A stretch of 64,000 nt of DNA from Flagellimonas sp. HMM57 (GCF_021390175.1 NZ_CP090004.1:1302001-1366000), one strand, 5' to 3'; counted from the first letter of the stretch, positions 17,614 through 27,903 are shown. A program made the numbers and translations. Notes: a model not told the origin generated them from the letters alone.

Positions 17614-17781
17614 TTATTTAAACTTTAGAATTACAAAAGTCAATGTGAGGAGAACAATTATCGAAACCATTATGTTTCTATTCCAGTTAATTTGTGATTG
17701 TTCATGCTCAAGTTCAGACGTGCCAAACTTTGCAAAAACCCTCCAAAAAAACCCTCCAATATCTCTAAATATTCGCCACAC
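17614..17781 (-). CDS. Possible small membrane protein (GTG start)
   Basis: A 55-codon frame starts with GTG at 17781 directly after an in-frame TAA. It encodes an aromatic, basic N-terminus (WRIFRDIGGFFWRVFAKFG), a polar middle (ELEHEQSQINWNRN) and a C-terminal transmembrane helix (IMVSIIVLLTLTFVILKFK). The amphipathic-plus-TM layout looks coding-like, but there is no ATG and no family is recognised. It fills most of the 449-bp gap between ssb (17387) and the monooxygenase-like gene (17837); I see nothing else supportable there. Confidence 0.35.
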   Translation of the reverse strand: MWRIFRDIGGFFWRVFAKFGTSELEHEQSQINWNRNIMVSIIVLLTLTFVILKFK

Positions 17782-17836
17782 TTGTTATCCCTTATTTTAA
17801 GCTTTAAAATTTACTCAAAGAATACTTCATTCAATT

Positions 17837-18133
17837 TCACCTTGTAAAATCATCTATTTCCCTAAAGATTTCTACGGAGATTCGTTTGCCCAAATCATGC
17901 ATGGATCCCATTTGGCTATGATTGCCATCATGCCAAAATTTCTTCCAGTCATTTAGAGAATCCCATCTTGCTATTGTCTTTATTTCTTTGGTATCCTTAT
18001 CGTTCTGCAACATAAAACTACCTCTTGCTCCTTCAACTTCTTTATGAATTCTATTCGTTGTTCTTTTCCATGTCTCGATGAAAAGCTCTAATTTTTCGGG
18101 CTCTACTTGCCAGCTATATAGTATTCGTATCAT
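17837..18133 (-). CDS. ABM-domain (antibiotic biosynthesis monooxygenase-like) protein
   Basis: 98 aa, the usual size for a stand-alone ABM ferredoxin-like fold: MIRILYSWQVEPEKLELFIE, then GARGSFMLQND and IARWDSLNDWKKFWHDGNHS. Members are heme-degrading or quinol monooxygenases or stress proteins of unknown substrate. The heme-ligand Asn and aromatic residues cannot be assigned with confidence. It is probably a single gene. The next 160 bp before the symporter show no gene. Confidence 0.75.
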   Translation of the reverse strand: MIRILYSWQVEPEKLELFIETWKRTTNRIHKEVEGARGSFMLQNDKDTKEIKTIARWDSLNDWKKFWHDGNHSQMGSMHDLGKRISVEIFREIDDFTR

Positions 18134-18293
18134 TTTATTATCATTTAAGGTCCATTAAAAATAATAGAGAAAGACGAAATGACTTAAATATACTATCAAC
18201 TTTTAAAAATAGATATAAAATGGGATGACCAATATTTGTACCGCTCTCTCCAATTGGAAATATTGAGCTTATAGGTTTTAAATCTCTGTATAA

Positions 18294-19865
18294 TCACGAC
18301 AGCAATATGTAAATTAGAATGGTCAGCACCACCAAAATAATTCCAGCAAAATTGACCGAAGACCAACCTTTTTCAGCAGAATCTTCTGAGGTGTCTTCCA
18401 AAAAAACTGTTGTTGGGAATAATTTAGAAAACAAAAACATGATGAGAAAGTTTAATACAAATTCAATCCCCCATAAGTGAACAAAATGAATATCAACTTT
18501 TAAAATGAAGGTTGTTAGTATATAGAAGGTAAACCCAAAAAATAGTCCAGCTTTCGCACCGACCGTATTTATCTGTTTAATAAATATACCTGCTATAATG
18601 ATTGAAGAAATGGGTATAAAGAAAATGCCATTTAATTCCTGTAAAAGAAAATAAAGCCCATCGGGAGCATAAGCTACCATAGGTGCAACAGTTATTGCGA
18701 TAACTGCCAATAGCACTGATATCAATTTTCCGTAACGTACCAATTTTGCATCCGAAACGTTCTTATCAATGGATTTTTTATAGATGTCATAGCAGAATAC
18801 AGTACTTGCGGAATTCAGTACGCTATTGAAGGTACTAAGAACCGCACCAAGAATAACTGCTGCAAAAAAACCGAATAAATACGTGGGGAGTACTTTTTTC
18901 ACCAGCATGGGGTAAATCAAATCCGGTGTTTTATAATAAGCGTCTTGAAAATAGTAAAAGGCGATCAAGCCCGGCAATACAATGATCAATGGTACCAGAA
19001 GCTTAAGAACACCCGTATAAATGAGACCTTTTTGTGCTTCAACCAAATTCTTTGCTCCAAACGCTCTTTGAATGATGGCTTGGTTCATTCCCCAAAAATA
19101 AATTTGATTGATCATCAACCCAGTAAACAATACGGAGAAGGGCAAAACGGAATCTGGCTTTCCAATAATATCAAATTTATCGGGAGCAAAATTATATACC
19201 GTAGATAGTCCTTCAAGAATATTACCGCTACCAATTTCATACAAAGCAATTCCAGGTATCAATAAGCCGCCCAACATAAGCCCTACCCCATTTAAAGTGT
19301 CTGAATATGCAACGGCTTTTAATCCTCCAAAAATGGCATAAAAAGAGCCTATAACCCCAATGACCAAGACCATATAGATCATCGCCATTCTCCGTGGAAC
19401 ATTAAAAAGTGCAGAAAAATCGAAAACACTTTCAATGTTAATAGCGCCCGAGTACAGTACAATTGGCAACAGGGTGACCACAAAGGAAAGCATTAATAAA
19501 AAGGCCACTATAGAACGCGTGGTGCCATCAAAACGCTTTTCCAAGAACTCTGGGATAGTGGTTAAACCCATTCGGATAAACCGCGGCAAAAAGAAAATTG
19601 CAGCAATGACAAGCGCAATTGCTGAAGTAACCTCCCAAGCAATGACGATAATTCCATTTTTATATGAACTACCATTCATTCCGATCAAATGCTCGGTAGA
19701 AATATTTGTCAAGATCATTGACCCGGCAATTATGGGCCCTGTCAGACTTTTTCCTGCTAAAAAGTAGCCTTTTGCCGTTTTGAAATTATCTTTTCGAAGC
19801 TTATAAACCGTGTAAAAGATGACGAATAGCGTAAATCCAAAAAAGCCAATATATGCTGAGTTCAT
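18294..19865 (-). CDS. Sodium:solute symporter, likely inositol or uronate uptake
   Basis: 523 aa with about 13-14 transmembrane helices. The SSS/SLC5 pattern is clear: GYFLAGKSLTGPIIAGSMIL with NISTEHLIGMNG, TTIPEFLEKRFDGTTRSIVA, GGLKAVAYSDTLNGVGLMLG and FGFFAAVILGAVLSTFNSVL. The protein is a Na+-coupled inner-membrane importer of sugars, inositol or similar solutes. It is the last gene of the minus-strand locus, 16 bp after myo-inositol oxygenase, so myo-inositol is the best-supported cargo. The substrate is inferred from context only. Confidence 0.85.
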   Translation of the reverse strand: MNSAYIGFFGFTLFVIFYTVYKLRKDNFKTAKGYFLAGKSLTGPIIAGSMILTNISTEHLIGMNGSSYKNGIIVIAWEVTSAIALVIAAIFFLPRFIRMGLTTIPEFLEKRFDGTTRSIVAFLLMLSFVVTLLPIVLYSGAINIESVFDFSALFNVPRRMAMIYMVLVIGVIGSFYAIFGGLKAVAYSDTLNGVGLMLGGLLIPGIALYEIGSGNILEGLSTVYNFAPDKFDIIGKPDSVLPFSVLFTGLMINQIYFWGMNQAIIQRAFGAKNLVEAQKGLIYTGVLKLLVPLIIVLPGLIAFYYFQDAYYKTPDLIYPMLVKKVLPTYLFGFFAAVILGAVLSTFNSVLNSASTVFCYDIYKKSIDKNVSDAKLVRYGKLISVLLAVIAITVAPMVAYAPDGLYFLLQELNGIFFIPISSIIIAGIFIKQINTVGAKAGLFFGFTFYILTTFILKVDIHFVHLWGIEFVLNFLIMFLFSKLFPTTVFLEDTSEDSAEKGWSSVNFAGIILVVLTILIYILLS

Positions 19866-19881
19866 TCTGGCAGTTACCTAA

Positions 19882-20760
19882 TTAGAACTTCAATGTTGCC
19901 GGTAAATATTTGGCAACCAAATCTTCATAATAAGGCTTTAAGGCTTTAGCATCAGGTGGTGTGGGTGCTTTTGAATATAAGTCGTATGGGTTGAATTTTT
20001 TTACCCACTCAAACATTTCATGGTCTTTTTTGTTCATTAAATGATCGTAAGCCCCTTCACGGTGTTGGGCATAAAACGAGTGGTAACGGATCATATAAAG
20101 TGCTGGTTCGGGCAAATAATCTTTCATGATTTGATAGAGGTATTCATCATGCCCCCAACTCATTTTTACATTATCCAACCCGCAATTTTCCTTGTATACC
20201 CCCAACTTACTTGTATATCTTTCGTCTTTTGAATCTGGATTCTCATCAAAAAATTCAGGATATACTATTTTATCCGAAAAGGCACATCCTACGGGAAAGG
20301 TATCGCCCACAACGGCCCACTGTGGTTCACCGAAGAGACAAAGTACTTTGCCCATATCGTGCAAGAAACCGGTCAATACAAACCAGTCGGGATGTCCATC
20401 TGCACGAATCGCTTCTGATGTTTGCAACAAGTGTTGCAATTGATCTAAATCGATATCTGGATCACTGTCATCGACAAGCGTATTAAGAAAATCGACAGCT
20501 TCCCAGAGTGTCATGGTACGTTTATCAAATTTTAGAAATTCCGCTTCCTTTTCTTTTACGAAACTGTAGGTCTGAAATTTATGGTTCAACCGATAGAATT
20601 CACGTACACCATCAACCCTTTCGGAATCTACATAATTTCTATAGTCTTCTTTCTCTTTTATGGTTTCGTCAGGGTCTGGGTAGCGTTGTAACAAATCGTC
20701 TTCCCAGTCATCCACATCGTTCATTGGCTGTCGAAGGTTCTTATTTTCAGATGGTTTCAT
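19882..20760 (-). CDS. miox: myo-Inositol oxygenase (MIOX)
   Basis: 292 aa, close to the eukaryotic enzyme in length and motif order: [52 protein letters not shown] (HD di-iron ligands), [12 protein letters not shown] and [20 protein letters not shown] (further His and Asp ligands). MIOX uses O2 at a mixed-valent di-iron centre to cleave myo-inositol to D-glucuronate. It is cytoplasmic. It lies directly upstream of a sodium:solute symporter and downstream of the HTCS gene, with a palindromic candidate operator 43 bp before its start. Bacterial MIOX genes are uncommon. Confidence 0.95.
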   Translation of the reverse strand: MKPSENKNLRQPMNDVDDWEDDLLQRYPDPDETIKEKEDYRNYVDSERVDGVREFYRLNHKFQTYSFVKEKEAEFLKFDKRTMTLWEAVDFLNTLVDDSDPDIDLDQLQHLLQTSEAIRADGHPDWFVLTGFLHDMGKVLCLFGEPQWAVVGDTFPVGCAFSDKIVYPEFFDENPDSKDERYTSKLGVYKENCGLDNVKMSWGHDEYLYQIMKDYLPEPALYMIRYHSFYAQHREGAYDHLMNKKDHEMFEWVKKFNPYDLYSKAPTPPDAKALKPYYEDLVAKYLPATLKF

Positions 20761-20802
20761 AGACGCTGTATTTAGTTAATTTAGAAAAATGAAAGTACTA
20801 TT

Positions 20803-20833
20803 TCGTAAACTTTACGATATGGAATATCATATC
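20803..20833 (-). promoter_or_regulatory. Overlapping palindromes upstream of miox
   Basis: TCGTAA-ACT-TTACGA (20803-20817) is a perfect inverted repeat. It overlaps GATATG-N6-CATATC (20816-20833). Both sit in the 103-bp gap between the HTCS gene and miox, 43-73 bp before the miox start. I infer an operator or promoter for separate control of miox and the symporter. Confidence 0.45.
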
Positions 20834-20863
20834 AAAAACATGGACATTTTAAAATTCCATGCT

Positions 20864-23800
20864 TTATAGCGATTTCGCTTGTACACTATTTTTAATCAGT
20901 TGGCTGGGCGGATAGCCAAATTGCTTTTTAAAACAACGACTGAAATACAAGGGATCGTTGAATCCTACTAAGACAGATACCTCAGAAACATTATATCTTC
21001 TGCTTTTCAACAACACTGCTGCCTGTTTTAAACGTATTGTTCGAATGAATTCATTAGGTGCCAAATCGGTTAATTCTTTGATTTTCCTATATAGTTTAGA
21101 AGAACTCATACCTAGTTCTTGGCACAGTAACGAAGTGGTCAAATCTGCTTCGCCAATTTTTTCATCAATCAGCCTGGTTATTCTTTTCATAAACTCTTCA
21201 TCGATAGGCGAGTGCGTCAAAAGGGATATTTCGCTATCAACTTCACCAGAAAATTTAGCCTTCAGTTCTTTGCGTGAATTTATAATATTGACGATTCTTG
21301 TCTTTAGCAAAGCAGGATCAAAAGGTTTTACCATATAGCCGTCCGCACCCACATTGTATCCTTGCACTTTATCCTCATTTTCTGAGCGTGCCGTAAGCAA
21401 AATAACAGGAATATGGCTTATGGCTTGGTCTTGTTTCAGTTCTTCACAGAATTGTAGTCCATCCATGACAGGCATCATAATGTCCGCAACACATAGTATG
21501 GGCATTATCTTACGGCACATTAACAGGCCTTCTTCCCCATCCTCTGCACAATATACTTTATAGTATTCCGAAAGATACTCCTCAATATAATTACGCAATT
21601 CAATATTATCTTCTATAATGAGTATTTTCTCTTTAATATGGGTCGATTGTACTATCTTCTTCTTATGGGCCGTTTTTCCTAATGTCTTTATACTCGACCC
21701 TTTTACCGATATATTACGTATTTCACTATCATCAAAGTACTTTCGTTTTATAGGCAACTTCACTGTAAAAATTGACCCCTTGTTAGGCTCACTTTGAAGT
21801 AAAATTGTTCCCTTATGTACCTCAACAAGGGACTTTACCAATGAGAGGCCAATACCTGAACCAGTAGTACTATCTTTACTGTTTCTTGCTTGGTAAAAGC
21901 GTGAAAAAATGTTTTTTTGAGCCGATTGTGGTATACCAATACCATTATCGCTGACTTCGAGCAGTAAATGCTTTTTTGAATCGTCGGCAAACCCCACAAA
22001 TAGGTCTACACTACCATTACTATCAGTAAATTTTATCGCATTGGATAAAAGATTGTACAGTATCTTATCCAATTTGTCCTTGTCTATCCATCCAGTTATA
22101 ATGTCATACTCACAATTAAAGTTGAACGATATATTCTTGCTGATGGCCCAATCTTTAAATGAGTCAAAAATATCCTGACATTGCTGTAGTATATCGATTT
22201 GACTAACTTTTAGGCTCAACTCTCCTGTTTGCGCCTTTCTAAAGTCCAATATTTGGTTGACCAGGTTTAGCAATCGATTGGCATTTTGATGGATAAGCTG
22301 GGAACGTGACTCCAAAAAATGATTTTGTATTTCGGTCGACTTTTTAACAAGATCTTTGGCCGGCCCTAAAATCAACGTCAGAGGTGTTCTAAGTTCGTGT
22401 GAAATGTTGGTGAAAAATCGAAATTTTTCATTGTTCAGTTTTTCAATGCGCTCTTGTTTTATTTTTTCAAAAAGCAATGCTTGACGCAGACGAGATTTAT
22501 TCTTTAATTCCCGTCGAACAACAAAAAACACAATCAACAAAACAAAAAATGTGATCAATAAAGCTTCCGGAGTTAACCAAAATGGTGATTTTATAGTGAC
22601 ATCATAAGTAGCCAAATCACTCCAATATCCATTGCTATTGCTGGAACGTAGCTTGAAGGTGTACTTGTCGGGATAAAGGTTCGTGTACTGTACGGTTCTC
22701 GAATTGCTTCCAACACTGATCCAATCTTCATCAAAACCTTCTAGCATGTACTCGTATTTGTTCAAACGTTCATTGGAGAAAGAAGGGTTGGAGAATTGTA
22801 GTGAAAAATTGCGGTTATTATAATTGAGATCGACCTTTTTTCCATAATTAAGATCTTGTATATCAAATTTTTGCTTATTGATCTCGACCCCTGGATGTAC
22901 TACTTTGTTCTGTACTTTAAATTCTGTGACAAACGGTTTTGGCGACCATTGGTTTTCTTTTAAGTTGTAAGGTGAAAAATGAATGACCCCATTCTTGCCT
23001 CCAAGAAAGATGTCTGAGCCTGGCACATGATAAAACCCACTTGAACTGAACACATCCAGTCGGTTTCCGCTATTGGTATTATAAACACTGACCTCGTTAT
23101 CCTGTGTGTCCAATTTGGCAATACTGTTGTTCATGTTCAACCAGAGCATATCATTGGCATCGATTAGCATATCGGTTATCCATTTACCAGATAGCTCCAA
23201 AGGACCATCAAACTTCTCAAAAACGTCTTCTTTTGAATTATAATAACTAAGACCAAGTCTTGTCGCGGCCCACAGATTATTCTGGGTGTCTATAATGATA
23301 TCGCTTACGTTATCATGAGGTAGACCTTCTGGATAATTTGTAGAAGCCCTATAGTTTGTGATATTATTTGTTATCAAATCTAAACTTGCAACACCATCTT
23401 CAGTAGCGAACCATACCTTCTTATTATTGTTCTCAACTACTATTTTATTTATGGACCGCCCGGGAAGCAACCTTCCCATGTCTTGAATAGGAGTCAATGT
23501 TTTTTTGTCAAACAAAAGTGCCCCGCCCTCAAAAGAACCGGCTATCATAGCAGTATTACTGTACTTGCTAAATGTAAGTACCGATGAGCTTTGAAATCCT
23601 AAATCTACATCTCTCCCAGTATTGTTAACATAGTCGTACACCAAAATACGACCGTCCCAAAGCCCACAATAGAAAACTTTACCATCTTCGGAATAGATGC
23701 TGGCAATATCATATTTTTTGTCGAAAAGAGGCAAAATCCCATCTTCGTACATGATGAACAACCCATTGTGCCTAGTAGCTACGATTACCTTATCATCGTA

Positions 23801-24949
23801 TGTTTTTGAAAATCCACGTATTCGAGGAACTTGATTGTCGATGTGCAATGAGATGCTCTTATTAAGCTTGAACTGGTTTTTGTATGGGTCATATTTATCA
23901 AGACCGTCTTCGGTGCCTATCCACAGCACTCCAGAAGTATCAAAATAAAGTGCATAGACGAGATTGTCCACAACAGAACTATCATCTGAAAGTATGGTGT
24001 AGTGCCAATCGAAATTTCCATCTGCTACATCTTCCAGTTGGTTACAAGTGAGAAGACCACCCAAGGTACCAACCCAATATTGCCCTTCTGGGGAACGCGC
24101 CACAGAAATAAAATGAGGGCCCAATTGTTCTCTAACTCCTCTATCTTGGATATATAGATCTTTAAAAACATTTTCTTCCTTATCTAATTTATAAAGACCA
24201 TTTCGTGTACCTATGAAGATGTCAGATTTATGGTCTTGATAAATAAAATTCAAATAAGGGTTTTGTTCTTCTAGACCAGCAGTGGCTAACGTATACTGGA
24301 ATATCTGATTACTATTGCCATCACTATTCAAAACTATCCTTGCCACAGATTTTTTACCGTACGTACCGACCCAAATATTTCCTTCGTGATCTTCAAAGAT
24401 TTCCTTGACGTATTTGAATCCGTCGATATCAATCTTTATGAAACTATCCTCAATTCGCGAGTACCTGTACAGTCCGCGGGTCTTTGTACCGACCCATACT
24501 CTCTTTTTACTATCTACAAGCACAGAACGTATTTCGCTATCGCCCAAACTATCTGGATTACCCGCCTCTGGCAAAAACGTTCGAAAGGAATGTCGCTCTA
24601 GATTCAAATGTGTCAATCCATTTCTGGTACCGATCCAAAGTTCATTCGAATCGCTATCGAACTCCAATGCTGTGATATCATCATTATTGAGTCCGTATGT
24701 ATTGGTCACGCTACTCAAGTAAGGTTTGAACTGGTATCCATCAAAACGATTGAGACCCGAAAATGTACCCAACCATAAAAAACCGTTGTTGTCCTGTGTG
24801 ATGTGGCGAACAGAATTATGGGACAACCCATCATTATCATTGTAATGTTCAAACTTGATATTCTGCGAATTCCCTATGAAACACAGAAATAGTATGGAAA
24901 TCAATTCTTTCCGGTACAGTCTTTCACAAAATTGGAACAGCAAATGCAT
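20864..24949 (-). CDS. Hybrid two-component system regulator (HTCS)
   Basis: 1361 aa. Order: N-terminal signal/anchor; two seven-bladed propellers of reg_prop repeats (for example LTHLNLERHSF, residues about 35-690); a Y_Y_Y domain (about 715-785); one transmembrane helix (about 790-811). Then come HisKA with phospho-His in FFTNISHELRTPLTLILGP (about 850), HATPase with DNGIGIPQ (about 1000), a receiver domain with Asp in VADIMMPVMDG (about 1154), and a C-terminal AraC HTH (1256-1356). HTCS proteins sense oligosaccharides in the periplasm and activate their own locus. Lying inside the operon, it most likely controls susC, the enzymes and perhaps the divergent genes. Confidence 0.95.
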   Translation of the reverse strand: MHLLFQFCERLYRKELISILFLCFIGNSQNIKFEHYNDNDGLSHNSVRHITQDNNGFLWLGTFSGLNRFDGYQFKPYLSSVTNTYGLNNDDITALEFDSDSNELWIGTRNGLTHLNLERHSFRTFLPEAGNPDSLGDSEIRSVLVDSKKRVWVGTKTRGLYRYSRIEDSFIKIDIDGFKYVKEIFEDHEGNIWVGTYGKKSVARIVLNSDGNSNQIFQYTLATAGLEEQNPYLNFIYQDHKSDIFIGTRNGLYKLDKEENVFKDLYIQDRGVREQLGPHFISVARSPEGQYWVGTLGGLLTCNQLEDVADGNFDWHYTILSDDSSVVDNLVYALYFDTSGVLWIGTEDGLDKYDPYKNQFKLNKSISLHIDNQVPRIRGFSKTYDDKVIVATRHNGLFIMYEDGILPLFDKKYDIASIYSEDGKVFYCGLWDGRILVYDYVNNTGRDVDLGFQSSSVLTFSKYSNTAMIAGSFEGGALLFDKKTLTPIQDMGRLLPGRSINKIVVENNNKKVWFATEDGVASLDLITNNITNYRASTNYPEGLPHDNVSDIIIDTQNNLWAATRLGLSYYNSKEDVFEKFDGPLELSGKWITDMLIDANDMLWLNMNNSIAKLDTQDNEVSVYNTNSGNRLDVFSSSGFYHVPGSDIFLGGKNGVIHFSPYNLKENQWSPKPFVTEFKVQNKVVHPGVEINKQKFDIQDLNYGKKVDLNYNNRNFSLQFSNPSFSNERLNKYEYMLEGFDEDWISVGSNSRTVQYTNLYPDKYTFKLRSSNSNGYWSDLATYDVTIKSPFWLTPEALLITFFVLLIVFFVVRRELKNKSRLRQALLFEKIKQERIEKLNNEKFRFFTNISHELRTPLTLILGPAKDLVKKSTEIQNHFLESRSQLIHQNANRLLNLVNQILDFRKAQTGELSLKVSQIDILQQCQDIFDSFKDWAISKNISFNFNCEYDIITGWIDKDKLDKILYNLLSNAIKFTDSNGSVDLFVGFADDSKKHLLLEVSDNGIGIPQSAQKNIFSRFYQARNSKDSTTGSGIGLSLVKSLVEVHKGTILLQSEPNKGSIFTVKLPIKRKYFDDSEIRNISVKGSSIKTLGKTAHKKKIVQSTHIKEKILIIEDNIELRNYIEEYLSEYYKVYCAEDGEEGLLMCRKIMPILCVADIMMPVMDGLQFCEELKQDQAISHIPVILLTARSENEDKVQGYNVGADGYMVKPFDPALLKTRIVNIINSRKELKAKFSGEVDSEISLLTHSPIDEEFMKRITRLIDEKIGEADLTTSLLCQELGMSSSKLYRKIKELTDLAPNEFIRTIRLKQAAVLLKSRRYNVSEVSVLVGFNDPLYFSRCFKKQFGYPPSQLIKNSVQAKSL

Positions 24950-24967
24950 AGTGTAATTTACAATTTA

Positions 24968-26818
24968 TCAATCACTTACTACTGATTTTTCGGCATCCAA
25001 CCGTTCTATGGTTCCAGTTTTCAAATCAATGGTAAAATTATTGGAGGGTTCACCGTTAAAAGAGCTATAAAAAATACTTGACCAGGACCGTAGGTTTTCC
25101 TCTTCTGAATTTTGCCACTGTTCGCACAACAGTTCATATAGTTTCAGTCGATGAGCGCCTATTTCTGAAAAAGCAAGCTCATCCGCCTTATACATTTTAT
25201 AAAAATCAAGAACCATATCAAAACCAGTCCATTCTTCAAAATCCGCAATGGTAACATCGATTGAATCCAGTTGGGTTGAAAGTTCACCGAAATTTACGGT
25301 ACTCTCAGAGAGTAATTCTTTTCCCGATTTTAATACCATGTTATCCACAAATTGTTTGGGCCAATCATCTGGAATAAATCGAAAACGAATCAATTCATGT
25401 AAATGCCAATCGGTGAAGTCTTTATAGTTTTTTGAACTTAAGATATCCTTGTCCCAAATTCGCGTATCCTGATTGTTTTTCAAATGTTTGTGTTCGTTGT
25501 AATACAATGAAAACAACGAGTTAAATTCGGAAACATCATGTAATGGAACAGTTTCAACTTGATATTCATGCGCGGAGTTTAAAGTCAATATCTTGTAAGC
25601 CGATGGATAAGCGGCCAGTGATGGGGTCTGTATATTAAAGAGAGTGTTATCTTTTGCTGAGGTATGCACTCCTGTATCATTTAGATGCATATGACCCCCA
25701 AAATGGATTTGTAGTCCGGCATCGGCAAAAATTTCTGCTACTTCCTTGTCCGGAATCCTTCGAGACTGCATTTTATCGATTCCAAAAAGAGTTTTAATTG
25801 CTTCTGATGCTCCATCGTTGAATTCTACCATTGGGTAATGACTAAAAGCAATCAGATTTTTATCCCTCAGCTTGGCTTCATTGGATACTTTCCTCACCCA
25901 TTCGACCAAATGTTTTTTATGTACAATAACATCATTATAGCCAATGCTTGCTCCATGAAAATGAGTGGACGCATTCGTGTCGTTTGCCATATTTTCTTTT
26001 GGCACATATACATTGCCATCGATTGCCAAAAGCCATATTCCTGGAACAGGTTCCACCAAATAGCTCACATCTGGAATGGGACTATTCGTATTTGATATAC
26101 GATACACTCTTTTTGTCAATGGCGCTTCATCGCTCGCCTTATTGTGCGTATAATCATCATATGAGTAAGTGCTGTAGGGAGTTTCCCAATACAAAAACTC
26201 TTTTTTTGGATAAAACCCAAAATCAGCCAGTTCATCGATAATCTCTTGATATCCCCATTCTTTGATGTCCTGGGTAATAACAGGGGTCAATACCCCTGTT
26301 TTAGAGCGTTGAACCATACTCGAATCACTATAGATAGCTTGTTCCCGACCATCTTCTCCAAGAAAATCCGTTTTGCCGGCATCTTGGGTAAATGGTCTTA
26401 CAGGATCATGGTTTCCCGTAGTCATTAAAAATTGAATCCCATGGGTTTTTGAATAGTCTTTTAGTATTTTCTGAAGTGCCCTAACATTCATAGGTTGTCC
26501 ATCATCGGTAAAATCACCAGGAAGAACTACTAGCTTAATATTTCTTTTCGCTATATCTTCTAATGCTGTGGTAAAGGCAAAATAGTTTTCATTGAACAAG
26601 CGGGTAGAGCGTAATTGCGCTCCCATGGTTCTAATTGTATTATGTCTACCGGTTTCCGAATTTAAAACACCTTTGTAATCGGTATCTGAAAATTCCGCAT
26701 ATATATCCTGAAGGTGTATATCTGCCAAAAATGCAATTTTCCTTGCTTCTTTTTGTTCCCTCTTTTTTTCACAAGACAAGGGGAGCACTAAAAGGACAAG
26801 GAAAAATCTTCCTAGCAT
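24968..26818 (-). CDS. Metallophosphoesterase lipoprotein
   Basis: 616 aa from the ATG at 26818; a frame opening at 27043 overlaps the PI-PLC gene by 220 bp and is rejected as start. A lipoprotein signal (FFLVLLVLPLSC) places it in the periplasm or at the surface. Calcineurin-like motifs appear in order: DIHLQD, GDFTDDG, GNHDPV, SHYPMVEF and GGHMHLND, so both metal sites are intact. It would remove phosphate from phosphomonoesters or cleave phosphodiesters. It is 4 bp downstream of the PI-PLC gene, so it may act on that enzyme's inositol-phosphate product. Confidence 0.92.
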   Translation of the reverse strand: MLGRFFLVLLVLPLSCEKKREQKEARKIAFLADIHLQDIYAEFSDTDYKGVLNSETGRHNTIRTMGAQLRSTRLFNENYFAFTTALEDIAKRNIKLVVLPGDFTDDGQPMNVRALQKILKDYSKTHGIQFLMTTGNHDPVRPFTQDAGKTDFLGEDGREQAIYSDSSMVQRSKTGVLTPVITQDIKEWGYQEIIDELADFGFYPKKEFLYWETPYSTYSYDDYTHNKASDEAPLTKRVYRISNTNSPIPDVSYLVEPVPGIWLLAIDGNVYVPKENMANDTNASTHFHGASIGYNDVIVHKKHLVEWVRKVSNEAKLRDKNLIAFSHYPMVEFNDGASEAIKTLFGIDKMQSRRIPDKEVAEIFADAGLQIHFGGHMHLNDTGVHTSAKDNTLFNIQTPSLAAYPSAYKILTLNSAHEYQVETVPLHDVSEFNSLFSLYYNEHKHLKNNQDTRIWDKDILSSKNYKDFTDWHLHELIRFRFIPDDWPKQFVDNMVLKSGKELLSESTVNFGELSTQLDSIDVTIADFEEWTGFDMVLDFYKMYKADELAFSEIGAHRLKLYELLCEQWQNSEEENLRSWSSIFYSSFNGEPSNNFTIDLKTGTIERLDAEKSVVSD

Positions 26819-26822
26819 AATT

Positions 26823-27890
26823 TTACCTCTGAATCCGCTCATAGACACCTTTTTCAAAATATACTTGATAATCCGAAGAAAATAAGGTTGTTGGAATATA
26901 GTAATCCGTAGAAATAATCTGCGCTCCAGAAGCTTTTGCTTTTTCAAATCGGGTATAGTCGTTGCTACGTGCCTCCTTAGTTCCGGCATCTGCCCTTGTG
27001 CGCACCAAATAGCCTTTTGCAACCAAGGTCTTGATGTGGTCAAAATCTTTTATTGGGTCATTGATGATGCGAAATGCCGCCTCAGGATTTCCTTCGGGAA
27101 TATTCACAAACAATATTCTATTTTTCAAAGATGGATGCTCGTCGATATAGGCATTGATTTTTCTTTCCTTTTCATCAAGTACAAAAATAAATCTGCCTTT
27201 CATAGCCTTTAAATTTGGCCATCCCCTTGTGGTTATGGCTTTTTCCAAACTATTATAATTACCACGTACCATATCGGGCGTAATGAGTTTATCTTTAGGT
27301 AGAACACTAGTGATTTCTAAATCCAAACTATCCAAAGCCGCTTTTGTAAACGGCAACGGTTCGGTAGTTTGTGGTACGCTACTATCTTTTGCATTGATCA
27401 GTATAAAGATAGGACAGTGATCTGGATTTTTATCAGACCATTTTTTTAATTCGCGAAGCCCATTTTTAAACAATAATTGATGGCTTCTAAAATCAATATC
27501 TTGGATATGGAACATTTTTAGGCCAGGTTCTTTCAACTCAGAATTTATATCAAAGGGCAAGGGAGTTTCCCCGGTTTGCTTTATGATGGCAATGCCTTTT
27601 GGTTTGGCATATCTGCCACCTATGGGATCATGAAAAATATCAAGTTCTAAGTTGCGTAAACCTAAATCCAATTGATCTGTTAATGATGGATGGTCGTACT
27701 GTAAAGACTTTGCCATTGTTGAATCCAATTTAAAAAGGTAGTTCCATAATGGTTTTTCAATAGCAATTTTATAACTATTGTGACTGCCAATAACCTGAAT
27801 GTCGTTCAAGGCGATTTCTGATTGACCATATCCACTTGAATGTAACAGAAAAATCAAGAAGAATAGATGGAGTTTTTCTTTGAAACACAT
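26823..27890 (-). CDS. Secreted Ca2+-dependent phosphatidylinositol-specific phospholipase C
   Basis: 355 aa with a signal peptide (LHLFFLIFLLHSSGYG). The motifs IQVIGSHNSYK (first catalytic His), GLRNLELDIFHDPIGG (acidic metal ligands), LKMFHIQDIDFRS (second His) and PIFILINAKDSS match the PLC X-type, Ca2+-dependent PI-PLC C1 family. These enzymes split the phosphodiester between diacylglycerol and an inositol phosphate. It lies between GH29 and the metallophosphoesterase with gaps of 13 and 4 bp, so it belongs to the operon. The head-group specificity is inferred. Confidence 0.88.
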   Translation of the reverse strand: MCFKEKLHLFFLIFLLHSSGYGQSEIALNDIQVIGSHNSYKIAIEKPLWNYLFKLDSTMAKSLQYDHPSLTDQLDLGLRNLELDIFHDPIGGRYAKPKGIAIIKQTGETPLPFDINSELKEPGLKMFHIQDIDFRSHQLLFKNGLRELKKWSDKNPDHCPIFILINAKDSSVPQTTEPLPFTKAALDSLDLEITSVLPKDKLITPDMVRGNYNSLEKAITTRGWPNLKAMKGRFIFVLDEKERKINAYIDEHPSLKNRILFVNIPEGNPEAAFRIINDPIKDFDHIKTLVAKGYLVRTRADAGTKEARSNDYTRFEKAKASGAQIISTDYYIPTTLFSSDYQVYFEKGVYERIQR

Positions 27891-27903
27891 TACCTGCTAA
27901 TTC

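Noticed and set aside
17540..17800. Plus-strand 86-aa ORF
   Set aside because: Unusual Ser/Cys composition, no motif, and it lies antisense to the more coding-like GTG frame at 17614-17781.
26819..27043. N-terminal extension of the metallophosphoesterase to 27043
   Set aside because: It overlaps the PI-PLC coding sequence in another frame. The lipoprotein signal begins at the ATG at 26818.
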